Below, piece after piece: positions 46,158 to 56,196 of a stretch of 64,000 nt of DNA (position 1 is its first letter; every line of letters starts with the position of its first letter). This DNA comes from Chromatiaceae bacterium (GTDB taxonomy: Bacteria > Pseudomonadota > Gammaproteobacteria > Chromatiales > Chromatiaceae), in NCBI GenBank assembly GCA_027078745.1, contig JALWWO010000020.1, forward strand, positions 214,219-278,218. The letters are read 5' to 3'. Under the pieces are notes generated by a model, which saw nothing but the letters and a program-made list of their open reading frames with translations, was not told where the DNA came from and ran no database searches. The position numbers and the translations under genes are program-made.

Positions 46158-48278
46158 TCAGTGACAGCCGAGGATCTCCGGCAGTTTTTTCTGCAACGCT
46201 GGATCCAACAAGGCGGTGAAGGGGGGCTTGAGTAGGGAGGAAAGCGCGGGATCGGGCGGCTGGATGAACCAGAAGGAAAGGTCGCTGAGACCCACAGGCC
46301 AACTGCTCTTCAGGCGGTTGGTCGGCGCCGTCCCCTGAAAGATGGCCAGGCTATAACGACCGTAGTGGGGCAGCTTTCGCGCGAGCCCGGGCAGGGCTTC
46401 CGCTTGCGCGACCCCGAGAAAACCGATGGGTTGCCCTCGCCAACGGCTCACCAGGGCCAGGCTCTGTTCTGCGCCGCTGAACAACCCGACGGGCGTTTGC
46501 ACCTTTTTTTCCGAGCCCTGGAATTGAATGGCGGGCTCGCCTTGGGCGAGCTGGGGAAGAAAGGGATTTTTCCAACCCAGCAGCCAGATGGGCCGATCTT
46601 GAGGTAAGGTCTCGATCGCATCCGCCCGCACCAGCGCCCAGCCCGGCAGATCCCCGATCCAAGCCTTAGCTAGGGAGGTGTAGTCGATTTCCGATGCCGC
46701 TGGCAGCACCATCAGCCCCTGTTCCGCCCCGAACAGGGCGCTGAAGCGCACGGGGGTTTCCCCAGGGGCTAGCGCTCGGAAGAGATCAAACCCGGGATCC
46801 AGCGCCAAGCGCAGCGGAAAAGCGGGCAGATCTATGGAAAAATCCTGAGCGCGCCCCGGCATGAAGATCTGTTGTTCCCGCACTGCACCTCCCTGCAGAT
46901 GGATCACCAGGGGAACTCGGAGGGAGAAAGGCGGTGCCTCCTGGGTTTGCAAGATCCTGCCCCGCACTCGATAACCGTTTTCTTTCTTTTCTAGGTGCAC
47001 CTGGGTCAGGGCGAGGGCGGGGGCACCGGTGCGTTCCGTCCACTGCTGGAAAAAGGGCTGGAGATCCCGCCCGCTCGCCTGTTCGAAAGCCTTGCGCAGA
47101 TCTTGGAAATCAGCGGCTTGAAAGCGATGATCCTCATAGAACCGCCGGAGCCCGTCGAGAAAGACCGCATCCCCCAGCTGCCGCCGCAGCATGTGCAGCA
47201 TCATGAGGGTTTTACCGTAGCCGATGGCCTGGGAAGCGGCATGCTGCCGGCTGCGGAAATCCTGGATGGGAAAATCCGTCTTTTCAGTGACAAAATCGGC
47301 ATAGGCTTGGAGCTGATCCCGTCGATATTCCGCCCCCCGCCCACAGACCTCACGATGCAGATGATCCGCCAGATAGGCAGTCAATCCCTCGCTCCAATTG
47401 CCTTGGGCCTCGTCCACATAGACCCCGTTACCCCACCAGTTATGCAGGATCTCATGGGGATAGGCGCTGTGCAAAATGAAGGGCAACCGGAGCACCCGAG
47501 GGCCGAGCAGGGTGAAGGAAGGCATGCCATAGCCGGTTTCCCAAAAGTTCTCCACCAGGGCGAACTTCTCATAGGGATAGGGGGTGATCAAGGCGCTGTA
47601 GAGCTGAAGATAGTTTCCGGTAGCGTCCAGATAGGGTTGGGCGAGGGCGGCCTCCGGGTTGCGCAGATAGGCTTGGGCTTCCCCGAAGGGGGTGGATTGC
47701 CGAAATAGGGAAAAGGGGGCGGCCACCAAATAAATGGCTTCCTGGGGCAAATCAGTCTGCCAGACCCAACGGTCCCCTTGTCTTTCCGGCCCCGCTCCCT
47801 GGGAAACAGCTATCCAGCCCTCGGGCACCTGCACCCGCAGCCGAAAGCGGTAGCGGGAACTATCGTCCTGGGGATACCAGCCGCTGGCCCCGGTGAGAAA
47901 AACGCCTTCGGGTCGGATCATGCCGCGGGTACTGCGATGGACGCGCCCCAGGCTTTCCCGCACCGGGGAGAAGCGGCCCCGAAGCACGCCCCCATAAACC
48001 AGGGTGATCGGATTCCCTTCCGAATACAGGCGGTAATGCCGCCAGCGGTCGGTTCCGCCCAACTGTTCCAAGCGCCCTGCTCCCTGGATCTCGGGGACAA
48101 GGTTCGGATGCAGTCGGAATGTCCAGGCCTTCTGGCCAGGGGGGAACCTCAGGGTATCCGAAACTTGCAAGCGACCCGATGGCGGGTCTAGCTGTACCTG
48201 AAGATCCTGCTGGATCAGCTCGGCGGAAACCCCAAGGCTCCAAAGAAGAAGCAGCGCTATGCTATAAAACAATCTCAT
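46158..48278 (-). CDS. M1-family-like zinc metallopeptidase, exported
   Basis: The 706-aa protein has a signal peptide ([17 protein letters not shown]). The N-terminal beta domain is followed by the peptidase core with HEILH at 275-279 and the third ligand E297 in [14 protein letters not shown]. This fits periplasmic M1-like aminopeptidases; the usual GxMEN exopeptidase motif reads ETGYGMPSF here, so true aminopeptidase activity is uncertain. It diverges from dcd. Confidence 0.88.
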   Translation of the reverse strand: MRLFYSIALLLLWSLGVSAELIQQDLQVQLDPPSGRLQVSDTLRFPPGQKAWTFRLHPNLVPEIQGAGRLEQLGGTDRWRHYRLYSEGNPITLVYGGVLRGRFSPVRESLGRVHRSTRGMIRPEGVFLTGASGWYPQDDSSRYRFRLRVQVPEGWIAVSQGAGPERQGDRWVWQTDLPQEAIYLVAAPFSLFRQSTPFGEAQAYLRNPEAALAQPYLDATGNYLQLYSALITPYPYEKFALVENFWETGYGMPSFTLLGPRVLRLPFILHSAYPHEILHNWWGNGVYVDEAQGNWSEGLTAYLADHLHREVCGRGAEYRRDQLQAYADFVTEKTDFPIQDFRSRQHAASQAIGYGKTLMMLHMLRRQLGDAVFLDGLRRFYEDHRFQAADFQDLRKAFEQASGRDLQPFFQQWTERTGAPALALTQVHLEKKENGYRVRGRILQTQEAPPFSLRVPLVIHLQGGAVREQQIFMPGRAQDFSIDLPAFPLRLALDPGFDLFRALAPGETPVRFSALFGAEQGLMVLPAASEIDYTSLAKAWIGDLPGWALVRADAIETLPQDRPIWLLGWKNPFLPQLAQGEPAIQFQGSEKKVQTPVGLFSGAEQSLALVSRWRGQPIGFLGVAQAEALPGLARKLPHYGRYSLAIFQGTAPTNRLKSSWPVGLSDLSFWFIQPPDPALSSLLKPPFTALLDPALQKKLPEILGCH

Positions 48279-48321
48279 CCGGTATGTTCCCCTGCACCTG
48301 CCGAAAGCAAGGAATTACTGC

Positions 48322-48891
48322 ATGGCGATTAAATCCGATCGCTGGATTCGCCGCATGGCGGTGGAGCATGGCATGATCGAACCCTTTGTGCCGGAGCAGG
48401 TGCGCCGCTCTCCGGAAGGGCAAGGGCTTATCTCCTACGGCACGTCCAGCTACGGCTATGACATCCGCTGTGCCGATGAATTCAAGATCTTCACCAACAT
48501 CAATTCCGCTATCGTGGATCCCAAGCAGTTCGATGCCAACAGCTTTGTGGATGTGCGGGCGGATGTGTGCATCATCCCTCCCAACTCCTTTGCCCTGGCC
48601 CGCACGGTGGAATATGTGCGGGTGCCTCGGGATGTGCTGGTGGTGTGCTTGGGCAAGAGCACCTATGCCCGCTGCGGTATCATCGTCAATGTAACGCCCC
48701 TGGAGCCGGAATGGGAGGGACATGTGACCCTGGAATTTTCCAACACTACCCCTCTGCCCGCCAAGATCTACGCGAACGAAGGGGTCGCCCAGCTCCTCTT
48801 CTTCGGAGCGGATGAGCCCTGCGCTGTTTCCTATCGGGATCGGGGGGGGAAATATCAGGGGCAGCGGGGCGTTACCCTACCCAAACCCTAG
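48322..48891 (+). CDS. dcd: dCTP deaminase
   Basis: Converts dCTP to dUTP, which Dut (also encoded in this window) hydrolyses to dUMP for dTMP synthesis. The 189 aa match the family. The active-site strand is in [13 protein letters not shown] with the catalytic Glu, and [10 protein letters not shown] contributes to nucleotide binding. AAGGAA precedes the ATG. The HNH protein gene follows 12 bases downstream. Confidence 0.96.
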   Translation: MAIKSDRWIRRMAVEHGMIEPFVPEQVRRSPEGQGLISYGTSSYGYDIRCADEFKIFTNINSAIVDPKQFDANSFVDVRADVCIIPPNSFALARTVEYVRVPRDVLVVCLGKSTYARCGIIVNVTPLEPEWEGHVTLEFSNTTPLPAKIYANEGVAQLLFFGADEPCAVSYRDRGGKYQGQRGVTLPKP

Positions 48892-48903
48892 GAGGAAATC
48901 GGG

Positions 48904-49311
48904 ATGAGTGCGAGAAAGCCTAAGATAGGCAAGGCCATCGACAGCAAGAAACTCGACCGGATCGTGGCGGAGGCCCAGCAAGCCAAGGCAGAGCGGGCTG
49001 CCGGTTATCGGGAACAGGCCCTGAAGCTCTATCCCTGGGTCTGCGGTCGCTGCGGCCGCACCTTCAATCACAAGAACTTGCGGGAACTCACTGTGCATCA
49101 CAAGGATATGAACCACGATAACAACCCGCCGGACGGCAGCAACTGGGAACTGCTCTGCCTCTATTGCCACGATTATGAACATCAGAAATACGAGGAATAC
49201 CAGGCAGCCCTAGCTGCGGGTCGGGCACCGGCGCCCTCCCGCCCATCCACGGAAACGGCGACCCATCGCCCCTTCAGGGATCTGGCCGCTCTGTTAAAGA
49301 AGGGAGATTGA
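48904..49311 (+). CDS. YajD-like HNH nuclease-domain protein
   Basis: The 135-aa protein has a treble-clef zinc site from C47, C50, C85 and C88, and an HNH active-site set with H65/H66, N80 and H89 (TVHHKDMNHDNN and NWELLCLYCHD). It matches the YajD family of stand-alone HNH proteins of unknown target. GGAGG lies upstream of the ATG. It sits in a short dcd-yajD-DUF302 run. Confidence 0.9.
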   Translation: MSARKPKIGKAIDSKKLDRIVAEAQQAKAERAAGYREQALKLYPWVCGRCGRTFNHKNLRELTVHHKDMNHDNNPPDGSNWELLCLYCHDYEHQKYEEYQAALAAGRAPAPSRPSTETATHRPFRDLAALLKKGD

Positions 49312-49315
49312 ACCC

Positions 49316-49780
49316 ATGCCGCGCATTTTACTGCTGTTGCTCATCAGCCTGGCCGCACCCCTGAGCCAGGGAGCAGAATCCCCCTATCGGGTCTATGAGA
49401 GCGAAAGCGATTTCGATACCCTGATGGAGGCCGCCAAGCTGGCCATCCAGGAACGGGGGCTGTACATCAACAAGATCCTGCATATAAGCGACATGCTCCG
49501 CAGGACGGGCCAGGCATTGGGCGCGCAGAATCCCATCTATGGGCGGGCGGAATCCATCGAATTCTGCAGCGCCGTGCTCTCCCGAAAGATGACCCAGGAA
49601 AACCCCGCCCGTTTGGTCAACTGCCCCTTCATCCTAGCGATCTATACCTTGCCCGATCAGCCGGGGAAAACCTTCTTGGCCTATCGAGCCATTCCCCAAG
49701 GGGAGATCGAAGGGAGCGAGGCCATGCGAGCGGTCGCCGAGATGCTTTCCGGCATCGCAGAAGAGGCGATCAGCTGGTGA
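49316..49780 (+). CDS. DUF302-type exported protein
   Basis: The 154-aa protein has a signal peptide (RILLLLLISLAAPLSQG) and a DUF302-like domain (SDFDTLMEAAKLAIQERGL, IEFCSAVLS, NCPFILAIY). Two cysteines in the mature part (FCSA and NCPF) could form a disulfide. DUF302 proteins occur often in sulfur-oxidising and other chemolithotrophic bacteria; their role is unproven. It ends one base before the convergent pdxH stop. Confidence 0.8.
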   Translation: MPRILLLLLISLAAPLSQGAESPYRVYESESDFDTLMEAAKLAIQERGLYINKILHISDMLRRTGQALGAQNPIYGRAESIEFCSAVLSRKMTQENPARLVNCPFILAIYTLPDQPGKTFLAYRAIPQGEIEGSEAMRAVAEMLSGIAEEAISW

Positions 49781-49781
49781 A

Positions 49782-50420
49782 TCAGGGGGCCAAGCGCTCG
49801 ATGCGCCAGCCCTGCCCGTTTTCCCGCAGATAAACAAACCGGTCGTGGAGGCGATTTTCCCGCCCCTGCCAGAACTCCAAGCGATGGGGCACCACCCGAT
49901 AGCCCCCCCAGAAACTCGGCAAGGGCACTTCTCCTTGAGCAAACCGCCGTTTCATCTCCGCCACCTTGGCTTCCAGCAGGGCGCGGCTGCGGATGACCTG
50001 GCTTTGAGGGGAAGCCCAAGCCCCGATCTGACTGCCCCGAGGTCGGGTGGCAAAATAGGCGAGGGATTCCCGGGTGGGAATGGGTTCCGCCCGCCCCAGG
50101 ATCTTTACCTGCCGGGCCAGGGCTACCCAAGGGAAGAGCAAGGCCACCTGGGGATTGGTGCGGATCTGCTGAGCTTTCCGGCTGCCGTAATTCGTGAAGA
50201 ACACGAAGCCCCGATGATCGTAGAGCTTGAGCAGCACCGTGCGGAGCCAGGGTTGGCCCTGCTCGTCCACCGTCGCCAAGCTCAGGGCATTGGGTTCCGG
50301 GAGCCCGCTGCGCGTCGCCTCCCCGAACCATTGTTGAAACTGTTCGATGGGATCTTCCGCCAAGGACTTTCGGGAAAGTCCCTGGGCCATGTACTGCTTG
50401 CGAAGTGCTTCGAGATCCAT
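49782..50420 (-). CDS. pdxH: pyridoxamine/pyridoxine 5'-phosphate oxidase
   Basis: FMN enzyme for the last step of pyridoxal phosphate synthesis. The 212 aa match PdxH. Conserved blocks are DPIEQFQQWF, RTVLLKLYDHRGFVFFTNY and the C-terminal RVVPHRLEFWQGRENRLHDR. The ATG at 50420 has AGGGAG upstream; the frame stays open for 56 further codons, which overlap the divergent glcD start. Confidence 0.96.
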   Translation of the reverse strand: MDLEALRKQYMAQGLSRKSLAEDPIEQFQQWFGEATRSGLPEPNALSLATVDEQGQPWLRTVLLKLYDHRGFVFFTNYGSRKAQQIRTNPQVALLFPWVALARQVKILGRAEPIPTRESLAYFATRPRGSQIGAWASPQSQVIRSRALLEAKVAEMKRRFAQGEVPLPSFWGGYRVVPHRLEFWQGRENRLHDRFVYLRENGQGWRIERLAP

Positions 50421-50452
50421 GGACTTGCTGCTCCCTTTTTCGCCGTTGTCCC

Positions 50453-50458
50453 TATAAT
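50453..50458 (+). promoter_or_regulatory. candidate -10 element for glcDEF
   Basis: A perfect TATAAT lies in the AT-rich gap between pdxH and glcD, 32 bases before the TTG start of glcD. No good -35 hexamer is found 16-18 bases upstream, so an activator may be needed or the match may be fortuitous. Confidence 0.3.
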
Positions 50459-50490
50459 AAAAGGTTCCTTCCGCAAGGGACGATGCCATC

Positions 50491-51957
50491 TTGCCCAGTT
50501 CTCCAGAATCCGCAGCCTTCCACCGCGCCCACCAGCGCCGTTCAGCGCTCGTAGCCGCCTTGCGGGCCTTCCTACCCTCGGAGGCCATCTTGGCTCGAGA
50601 AGAGGAAGTCCGCCCCTATGAATGCGATGGATTGTCCGCCTATCGGCAGTTGCCCCTGCTAGTGGTGCTTCCCCGCACGGTGGCGGAGGTGCAAAAGATC
50701 GTGCGCTTGTGCCATCAAAAGGGCGTGCCCCTGGTGGCTCGCGGTGCGGGCACCGGGCTTTCCGGCGGTGCCCTGCCCCTGGCGGATGGGCTGGTGCTGA
50801 GCTTAGCCCGCCTCAATCGAATCCTGGCCATCGATCCCCTCAACCGCACTGCGCGGGTGCAGCCGGGCGTTCGCAATCTGGCCTTGTCCGAAGCAGCTGC
50901 CCCCTACGGGCTCTATTATGCGCCGGATCCCTCTTCCCAGATCGCTTGCACCATCGGCGGCAACATCGCGGAGAATGCCGGCGGGGTGCACTGCCTCAAG
51001 TACGGGCTGACCGTGCAAAATGTGCTGGGCATCCGGTTCATCGCCGCCGACGGCACGGAAATTCAAGTGGGCGGGGCCTGTCTGGACAGCCCGGGGCCGG
51101 ATCTCCTCGCCCTGTTCCATGGCTCCGAGGGCCGCTTGGGGGTCTTGGTGGAAGCGACAGTCCGCCTGTTGCCTCGGCCCGAGCGGGCCCAAGTGGTGCT
51201 CGCCGCCTTCGATGATCTGGAGAAGGCGGGGACGGCGGTAGGGGAGATCATCGCCGCCGGCATCCTCCCCGCCGGATTGGAAATGATGGATCAGTTGGCC
51301 ATTCGCGCGGCGGAGGATTTCGTTCAGGCGGGCTATCCCCGGGAAGCCGCCGCCCTGCTCCTGTGCGAGCTGGATGGCACCGATGCGGAGGTTTCCGAAA
51401 CCCTCGCCCAGGTGCATGCCCTGCTGCTGCAGTGCGGGGCCACCCAGGTGCGCACCGCCCGAGATGAAGCCGAGCGGGCCCGCTTCTGGCAGGGGCGCAA
51501 GGCGGCCTTCCCTGCCGTGGGCCGATTGGCGCCGGATTATTACTGCATGGACGGCACCATTCCCAGGCGCAAGCTGCCGGAAGTCCTGCGGCACATCGCC
51601 GAGCTCTCTCAACGCTACGGCCTGCCGGTAGCCAATGTGTTCCATGCGGGGGATGGGAATCTCCATCCCCTCATCCTCTACGATGCCAACCAGCCCGGGG
51701 AACTGGCCCGGGCGGAGGCGTTGGGCGGGGAAATTCTGGAACGCTGCGTGGCCGTGGGCGGCACCATCACCGGAGAACACGGAGTGGGCATCGAAAAACT
51801 GCCCCAAATGTGCGTGCAATTCCGTCCAGCGGAACTCGACCAATTTCGAGCCCTGGAGCAAGCCTTAGACCCCCAGGGGCTGCTGAACCCGGGCAAGGGC
51901 GTGCCGAGCCCCCGCCGTTGTTCGGAATACCGCCAGCTTCCCAAACGAGCCTCATGA
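50491..51957 (+). CDS. glcD: glycolate oxidase subunit GlcD (FAD-linked)
   Basis: FAD subunit that oxidises glycolate to glyoxylate. The 488 aa match GlcD. The PCMH-type FAD domain has RGAGTGLSGGA and GGNIAENAGGVHCLKYG; the C-terminal domain has NVFHAGDGNLHPL and GEHGVG. The start is a TTG at 50491 with AAGGGA upstream; no in-frame ATG is available near it. It overlaps glcE by ATGA. Confidence 0.94.
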   Translation: MPSSPESAAFHRAHQRRSALVAALRAFLPSEAILAREEEVRPYECDGLSAYRQLPLLVVLPRTVAEVQKIVRLCHQKGVPLVARGAGTGLSGGALPLADGLVLSLARLNRILAIDPLNRTARVQPGVRNLALSEAAAPYGLYYAPDPSSQIACTIGGNIAENAGGVHCLKYGLTVQNVLGIRFIAADGTEIQVGGACLDSPGPDLLALFHGSEGRLGVLVEATVRLLPRPERAQVVLAAFDDLEKAGTAVGEIIAAGILPAGLEMMDQLAIRAAEDFVQAGYPREAAALLLCELDGTDAEVSETLAQVHALLLQCGATQVRTARDEAERARFWQGRKAAFPAVGRLAPDYYCMDGTIPRRKLPEVLRHIAELSQRYGLPVANVFHAGDGNLHPLILYDANQPGELARAEALGGEILERCVAVGGTITGEHGVGIEKLPQMCVQFRPAELDQFRALEQALDPQGLLNPGKGVPSPRRCSEYRQLPKRAS

Positions 51958-53018
51958 ATCCAGATACAGCCCTGCTGGCGGAACAAGTTCGGCAGGCCTA
52001 TGAAGACCGCAAACCTCTCCGCATTCGCGGTGGCAGTACTAAGGATTTCCTAGGACATGCGAGCCCGGGCGAAGCCTTGGACTTGGGTACATACCGAGGT
52101 ATCCGCAACTATCAGCCCAAGGAATTGGTGTTGACCTGTCGGGCGGGGACGACCTTGGACGAGTTGGAAGCGGTGCTCGAAGCCCAGGGCCAGATGCTGC
52201 CCTTTGAACCGCCCCATTTCGGCCCTCGGAGCACCCTCGGGGGGACGATTGCTTGCGGTCTCTCCGGCCCCGCCCGCCCCTATTGGGGGGCTGCGCGGGA
52301 TGCGGTCTTGGGGGTGCAACTGCTGAACGGTCGCGGTCAGGTGCTCCGGTTCGGCGGGGAGGTCATGAAGAATGTGGCGGGCTATGATGTCGCTCGGCTC
52401 ATGGTGGGGGCCTTGGGCACCTTGGGGGTGCTGCTCGAAGTCAGCCTGCGCCTGATGCCTCGCCCTGCCCATACCCAAACTCTGGTACAGGAACGAACCG
52501 CGTCCGAAGCCCTGACTGCTATGAACCGTTGGGCCGGCAAACCCCTGCCCATGAGCGCCACTTGCTGGGATGGGGCGCAGCTCTTCATCCGCTTGAGCGG
52601 CACCCCGGGTGCCGTGCGCCGCGCTGCGCAGGAGATCGGCGGGGAGCCCCTCGCGCCGGAAGCGGCGGTGCAATTTTGGCAAACCAAGATCCGGGATCAA
52701 CAGCACGGCTTTTTTCTGGGATCGGATCCCCTGTGGCGGCTCTCCCTGCCCCAAGCCGCCCCGCCTCTGTCCCTGCCCGGTGAGCAGCTCGTGGAATGGG
52801 GTGGGGCCCAGCGCTGGTTGCGCAGCGATCAATCCCCGGATAGCATCCGGCAGGCAGTGGAAACCCAGGGGGGACATGCGACGCTGTTCCGAGGTGCGGA
52901 GATTCCCAGCCGCTTCCATCCCCTGCCGCCCTCCCTGAAGCAGGTGCACCGTCGCTTGAAAGCCGCTTTCGATCCCCGAGGCATCCTCAACCCCGGCAGG
53001 CTCTATCCGGATTTTTAG
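51954..53018 (+). CDS. glcE: glycolate oxidase subunit GlcE (FAD-binding)
   Basis: The 354-aa second FAD-domain subunit of glycolate oxidase. The FAD site includes RIRGGSTKDFLG, GPRSTLGGTIACGLSGPARP and GGEVMKNVAGYDVARL. The start ATG overlaps the glcD stop and glcF starts at the base after the stop, so the three genes are tightly coupled. Confidence 0.94.
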   Translation: MNPDTALLAEQVRQAYEDRKPLRIRGGSTKDFLGHASPGEALDLGTYRGIRNYQPKELVLTCRAGTTLDELEAVLEAQGQMLPFEPPHFGPRSTLGGTIACGLSGPARPYWGAARDAVLGVQLLNGRGQVLRFGGEVMKNVAGYDVARLMVGALGTLGVLLEVSLRLMPRPAHTQTLVQERTASEALTAMNRWAGKPLPMSATCWDGAQLFIRLSGTPGAVRRAAQEIGGEPLAPEAAVQFWQTKIRDQQHGFFLGSDPLWRLSLPQAAPPLSLPGEQLVEWGGAQRWLRSDQSPDSIRQAVETQGGHATLFRGAEIPSRFHPLPPSLKQVHRRLKAAFDPRGILNPGRLYPDF

Positions 53019-54233
53019 ATGCAGACGGCCCTTCTTCCCGCATTGCGGGCGACTTCAGCAGGACAGGAAGCGGAACGCATCCTGCGCGCCTGCGTGCACT
53101 GCGGTTTTTGCACCGCCACTTGTCCCACCTATCAGCTCCTGGGGGATGAGCTGGACGGCCCCAGAGGTCGCATCTACCAGATCAAACAGGTGTTGGAAGG
53201 CCATGCCCCGAGCCGCATCACCCAACTGCATTTAGACCGCTGCCTCCTGTGCCGCTCCTGTGAAACCACCTGTCCTTCCGGCGTGCAATACGGGCGGCTG
53301 CTGGAAATCGGGCGCGAACTCGTGGATGCCCAGGTGTCCAGACCCTGGCGGGATCGCCTGCTGCGCCAGCTGCTCTTGCGCCTTATCCCCCATCCTCGGC
53401 GGGTAGCTGCCCTGGTGAAACTGGCAAATCGGCTTCGGTTCCTGTTGCCGAACGCCCTGGCCCGCCGCATCCCCAGGCCGAAGCCCGATGCCCTGCCGGC
53501 GCCTTCGGGGGCCCATATTCTGCTCATGCTGGGGGGCTGTGTGCAGGCCGCCTTCCGTCCCGAGACCAATGCAGCCGCCGGGCGCGTCTTCGGTCGGCTG
53601 GGCATCGGGCTGCGGGAAGTGCCAGGCTGCTGCGGGGCCGCGGCCTATCATCTGGGGGATCGGGCAGGGGGCTTGGCCACCGTCCGGCGCAACATCGATG
53701 CCTGGTGGCCCCTGCTGGAAGCGGGCGCGGAAGGCATGCTCATCAATGCCAGCGGCTGCGGGGCCTTTGTGAAAACCTATGGAGATCTGCTCCGCGGGAA
53801 TTCCCGCTATGAAGAGAAAGCCCAGAAGATCGCAGCGCTTGCCCGAGATCCCGGGGAAGTGTTGCAGCAGGCGGACCTTCGATCCTTGGGCAAGCCCGGT
53901 CAGGGATGTGCCATCGCCTTTCAATCCCCTTGTTCCCTGCAACACGGGCAGCAGCTATCGGGCTTGGTGGAATCCCTTCTGACGCGGCTGGGCTTTCAGC
54001 TGACCCCGGTGCCCGATGCCCATCTCTGCTGCGGCTCCGGCGGTACCTATGCCCTGCTCCAGCCGAAGCTGGCGGATCAGCTCCGGCGCCGAAAGCTCCA
54101 GGCCCTTAGCCAGGGAAAACCGGACTGGATCGCTACGGCGAACATCGGGTGCCAACATCATTTGGGGGAAAAGGCCCCCGTGCCGGTCCTGCACTGGCTC
54201 GAACTCCTCGATCGACGGCTTCGACAGACTTAA
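53019..54233 (+). CDS. glcF: glycolate oxidase iron-sulfur subunit GlcF
   Basis: The 404-aa electron-transfer subunit has two 4Fe-4S motifs (CVHCGFCTATCP near 25-36 and CLLCRSCETTCP near 75-86) and the CCG-domain repeats GCCGAAAYHLGD and CCGSGGTY. It would pass electrons from GlcDE to the quinone pool. The complex acts at the inner membrane. A DUF4389 gene follows after 5 bases. Confidence 0.94.
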   Translation: MQTALLPALRATSAGQEAERILRACVHCGFCTATCPTYQLLGDELDGPRGRIYQIKQVLEGHAPSRITQLHLDRCLLCRSCETTCPSGVQYGRLLEIGRELVDAQVSRPWRDRLLRQLLLRLIPHPRRVAALVKLANRLRFLLPNALARRIPRPKPDALPAPSGAHILLMLGGCVQAAFRPETNAAAGRVFGRLGIGLREVPGCCGAAAYHLGDRAGGLATVRRNIDAWWPLLEAGAEGMLINASGCGAFVKTYGDLLRGNSRYEEKAQKIAALARDPGEVLQQADLRSLGKPGQGCAIAFQSPCSLQHGQQLSGLVESLLTRLGFQLTPVPDAHLCCGSGGTYALLQPKLADQLRRRKLQALSQGKPDWIATANIGCQHHLGEKAPVPVLHWLELLDRRLRQT

Positions 54234-54238
54234 AGGCG

Positions 54239-54544
54239 ATGCAGGCGCAAACCAAAACCCAACGGATCAAGGCCTGGTTCTTCGAAACCCGCGCCCATTG
54301 GCTGCGGGGTCTGCTCATGCTGGCCTTTTTCCTGCTGCTGGGCCTGCTCAAATTGGCGGTGGGCTTCCTGGCCCTCTTCCAGTTCGGCAGCCTGTTGCTC
54401 ACCGGCGAACCCAACCCGCGCTTGGCCCGTTTTGGGGCGGGGCTTTCCCTGTACCTCGGCGACCTGGTCGCCTATCTGCTCTGCACCACCGACCGCTTGC
54501 CCTTTCCCTTCGGGGAATGGCCCAAGCCAGAATCCAACGCTTAG
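54239..54544 (+). CDS. DUF4389 membrane protein
   Basis: The 101-aa protein has two membrane helices (about 26-50 and 72-90; LLMLAFFLLLGLLKLAVGFL) and the C-terminal PFPFGEWPKP motif typical of the DUF4389 family, whose function is unknown. The ATG at 54239 has AAAGG just before it. It sits between glcF and purK, 5 and 6 bases away, so it is likely cotranscribed. Confidence 0.8.
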   Translation: MQAQTKTQRIKAWFFETRAHWLRGLLMLAFFLLLGLLKLAVGFLALFQFGSLLLTGEPNPRLARFGAGLSLYLGDLVAYLLCTTDRLPFPFGEWPKPESNA

Positions 54545-54550
54545 AAATTC

Positions 54551-55705
54551 ATGGACGCTTTTCCCTATCCCATCGCCCGCATCGGCATCATCGGCGGCGG
54601 CCAACTAGGCCGCATGATGGTCAAGGCCGCCAAACGCTTGGGCTGTACCTGCACCGTGCTGGACCCTACCCCGGGTTCTCCTGCCGGTCAGGTGGCCGGC
54701 CATCAGATCGTCGGGGACTATCAGGACCCGGCCAAGCTGCGGGAACTGGTAGAAACCTCGGACCTCACCACCTTCGATCTGGAAAATATCGATGCGGACA
54801 CCCTCATGCAGTTGGAATCAGAGGGCCATCGCATCCACCCTTCCCCCCGCGTGCTCGCCCGCATTCAGGACAAGCTGATTCAAAAGCAGGTGATCTGGGA
54901 TGCGGGCATTCCCACCGCACCCTTCGCGCCCTTGACCGGCGATCCCAAGGCGGCCTTCGCCGCTTTCGGCTATCCCCTGGTGCAGAAGGCGAGGCGGGGC
55001 GGATACGACGGGCGCGGGGTGGCAATCTTGCGGGAAGAAGGGGACTTCGACCGCCATTTACCCGTGCCCGCCTATCTGGAACGGTTGGTTCCGGCGGAAA
55101 AGGAACTCGCTGTGCTGGTGGCCCGCTCTGCTCAGGGAGAGCTGCGCAGCTATCCGGTGGTGGAGATGCAGTTCCGCCCCGGGGAAAATATTCTGGATCT
55201 GCTCTTCGCTCCCGCCGATCTGTCGCCGGAGATCGCCGAAAAAGCCCAGGAAATCGCTCGGCGCACGGTGGAAGCCTTCGGGGGCGTTGGCATTTTCGGG
55301 GTGGAGCTGTTCCTCACCGAGGATCAGGAAATCCTGGTGAACGAGGTGGCCCCCAGAACCCATAATTCCGGGCATTACACGATCGAAGCTTGCATGACGG
55401 ATCAGTTTGAACAGCATCTGCGGGCGGTGCTGCGCTTGCCCCTGGGGGCTACGGATCAGCTCTGCCCCGCTGCCATGGTCAATCTGTTGGGCAGTCCGGG
55501 CTATCAGGGCCGCCCGATCATCCGCGGATTGGCCGCTGCCCTGGCCATTCCCGGGGTTCATGTGCATCTCTACGGCAAGGCCATCACCAAGCCCTTCCGG
55601 AAGATGGGGCATGTGACCGTCTTAGATTCGGATTTAGCCCGCGCGCGGGAAAAGGCGGAACAGGTGCGCGCCCTGCTTCACATCACTGGGGAGGAAGGGT
55701 TATGA
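54551..55705 (+). CDS. purK: 5-(carboxyamino)imidazole ribonucleotide synthase
   Basis: ATP-grasp enzyme that makes N5-CAIR from AIR and bicarbonate. The 384 aa match Pur[14 protein letters not shown] opens the chain; the ATP-grasp core includes [14 protein letters not shown] and [17 protein letters not shown]. purE overlaps its end by ATGA. Confidence 0.96.
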   Translation: MDAFPYPIARIGIIGGGQLGRMMVKAAKRLGCTCTVLDPTPGSPAGQVAGHQIVGDYQDPAKLRELVETSDLTTFDLENIDADTLMQLESEGHRIHPSPRVLARIQDKLIQKQVIWDAGIPTAPFAPLTGDPKAAFAAFGYPLVQKARRGGYDGRGVAILREEGDFDRHLPVPAYLERLVPAEKELAVLVARSAQGELRSYPVVEMQFRPGENILDLLFAPADLSPEIAEKAQEIARRTVEAFGGVGIFGVELFLTEDQEILVNEVAPRTHNSGHYTIEACMTDQFEQHLRAVLRLPLGATDQLCPAAMVNLLGSPGYQGRPIIRGLAAALAIPGVHVHLYGKAITKPFRKMGHVTVLDSDLARAREKAEQVRALLHITGEEGL

Positions 55706-56196
55706 AACGGATCGGCATCATCATGGGCAGCGATTCGGATCTGCCTGTCATGGCAGAAGCGGCGGCGGTGCTGCGGGAACTGGGACTCTCCTATGAGATG
55801 ACCATCGTTTCCGCTCATCGCACCCCCAAGCGGCTCTACGAGTACGCCCAGCGTGCCCGAGAACGGGGCCTGCGGGTGCTCATCGCCGGCGCGGGGGGAG
55901 CTGCCCATCTGCCCGGCATGACCGCCGCCCTGACCCCGTTGCCCGTCATCGGCGTGCCCGTGAAGACCAAAGCCCTTTCCGGTCAGGATTCCCTGCTCTC
56001 CATCGTCCAGATGCCCGCGGGCATTCCGGTGGCTACCGTGGCCATCAACGGCGCCCGCAATGCGGGTCTGCTCGCGGCCCAGATCCTGGGAACCGGCGAT
56101 CCCGCGATCCTCGACCGCATCGAACAGTTCCGGCGGGCGATGGAAGCCCAGGTGCTGGCCAAGGCGGAAAAGCTGGAACAGGAAGCCCATTCCTAG
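55702..56196 (+). CDS. purE: 5-(carboxyamino)imidazole ribonucleotide mutase
   Basis: Isomerises N5-CAIR to CAIR in purine synthesis. The 164 aa match class I PurE. The signature [13 protein letters not shown], the SAHRTPKR loop with the catalytic His, and [12 protein letters not shown] are present. Its stop is shared with the convergent DUF368 gene through CTAG at 56193-56196. Confidence 0.96.
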   Translation: MKRIGIIMGSDSDLPVMAEAAAVLRELGLSYEMTIVSAHRTPKRLYEYAQRARERGLRVLIAGAGGAAHLPGMTAALTPLPVIGVPVKTKALSGQDSLLSIVQMPAGIPVATVAINGARNAGLLAAQILGTGDPAILDRIEQFRRAMEAQVLAKAEKLEQEAHS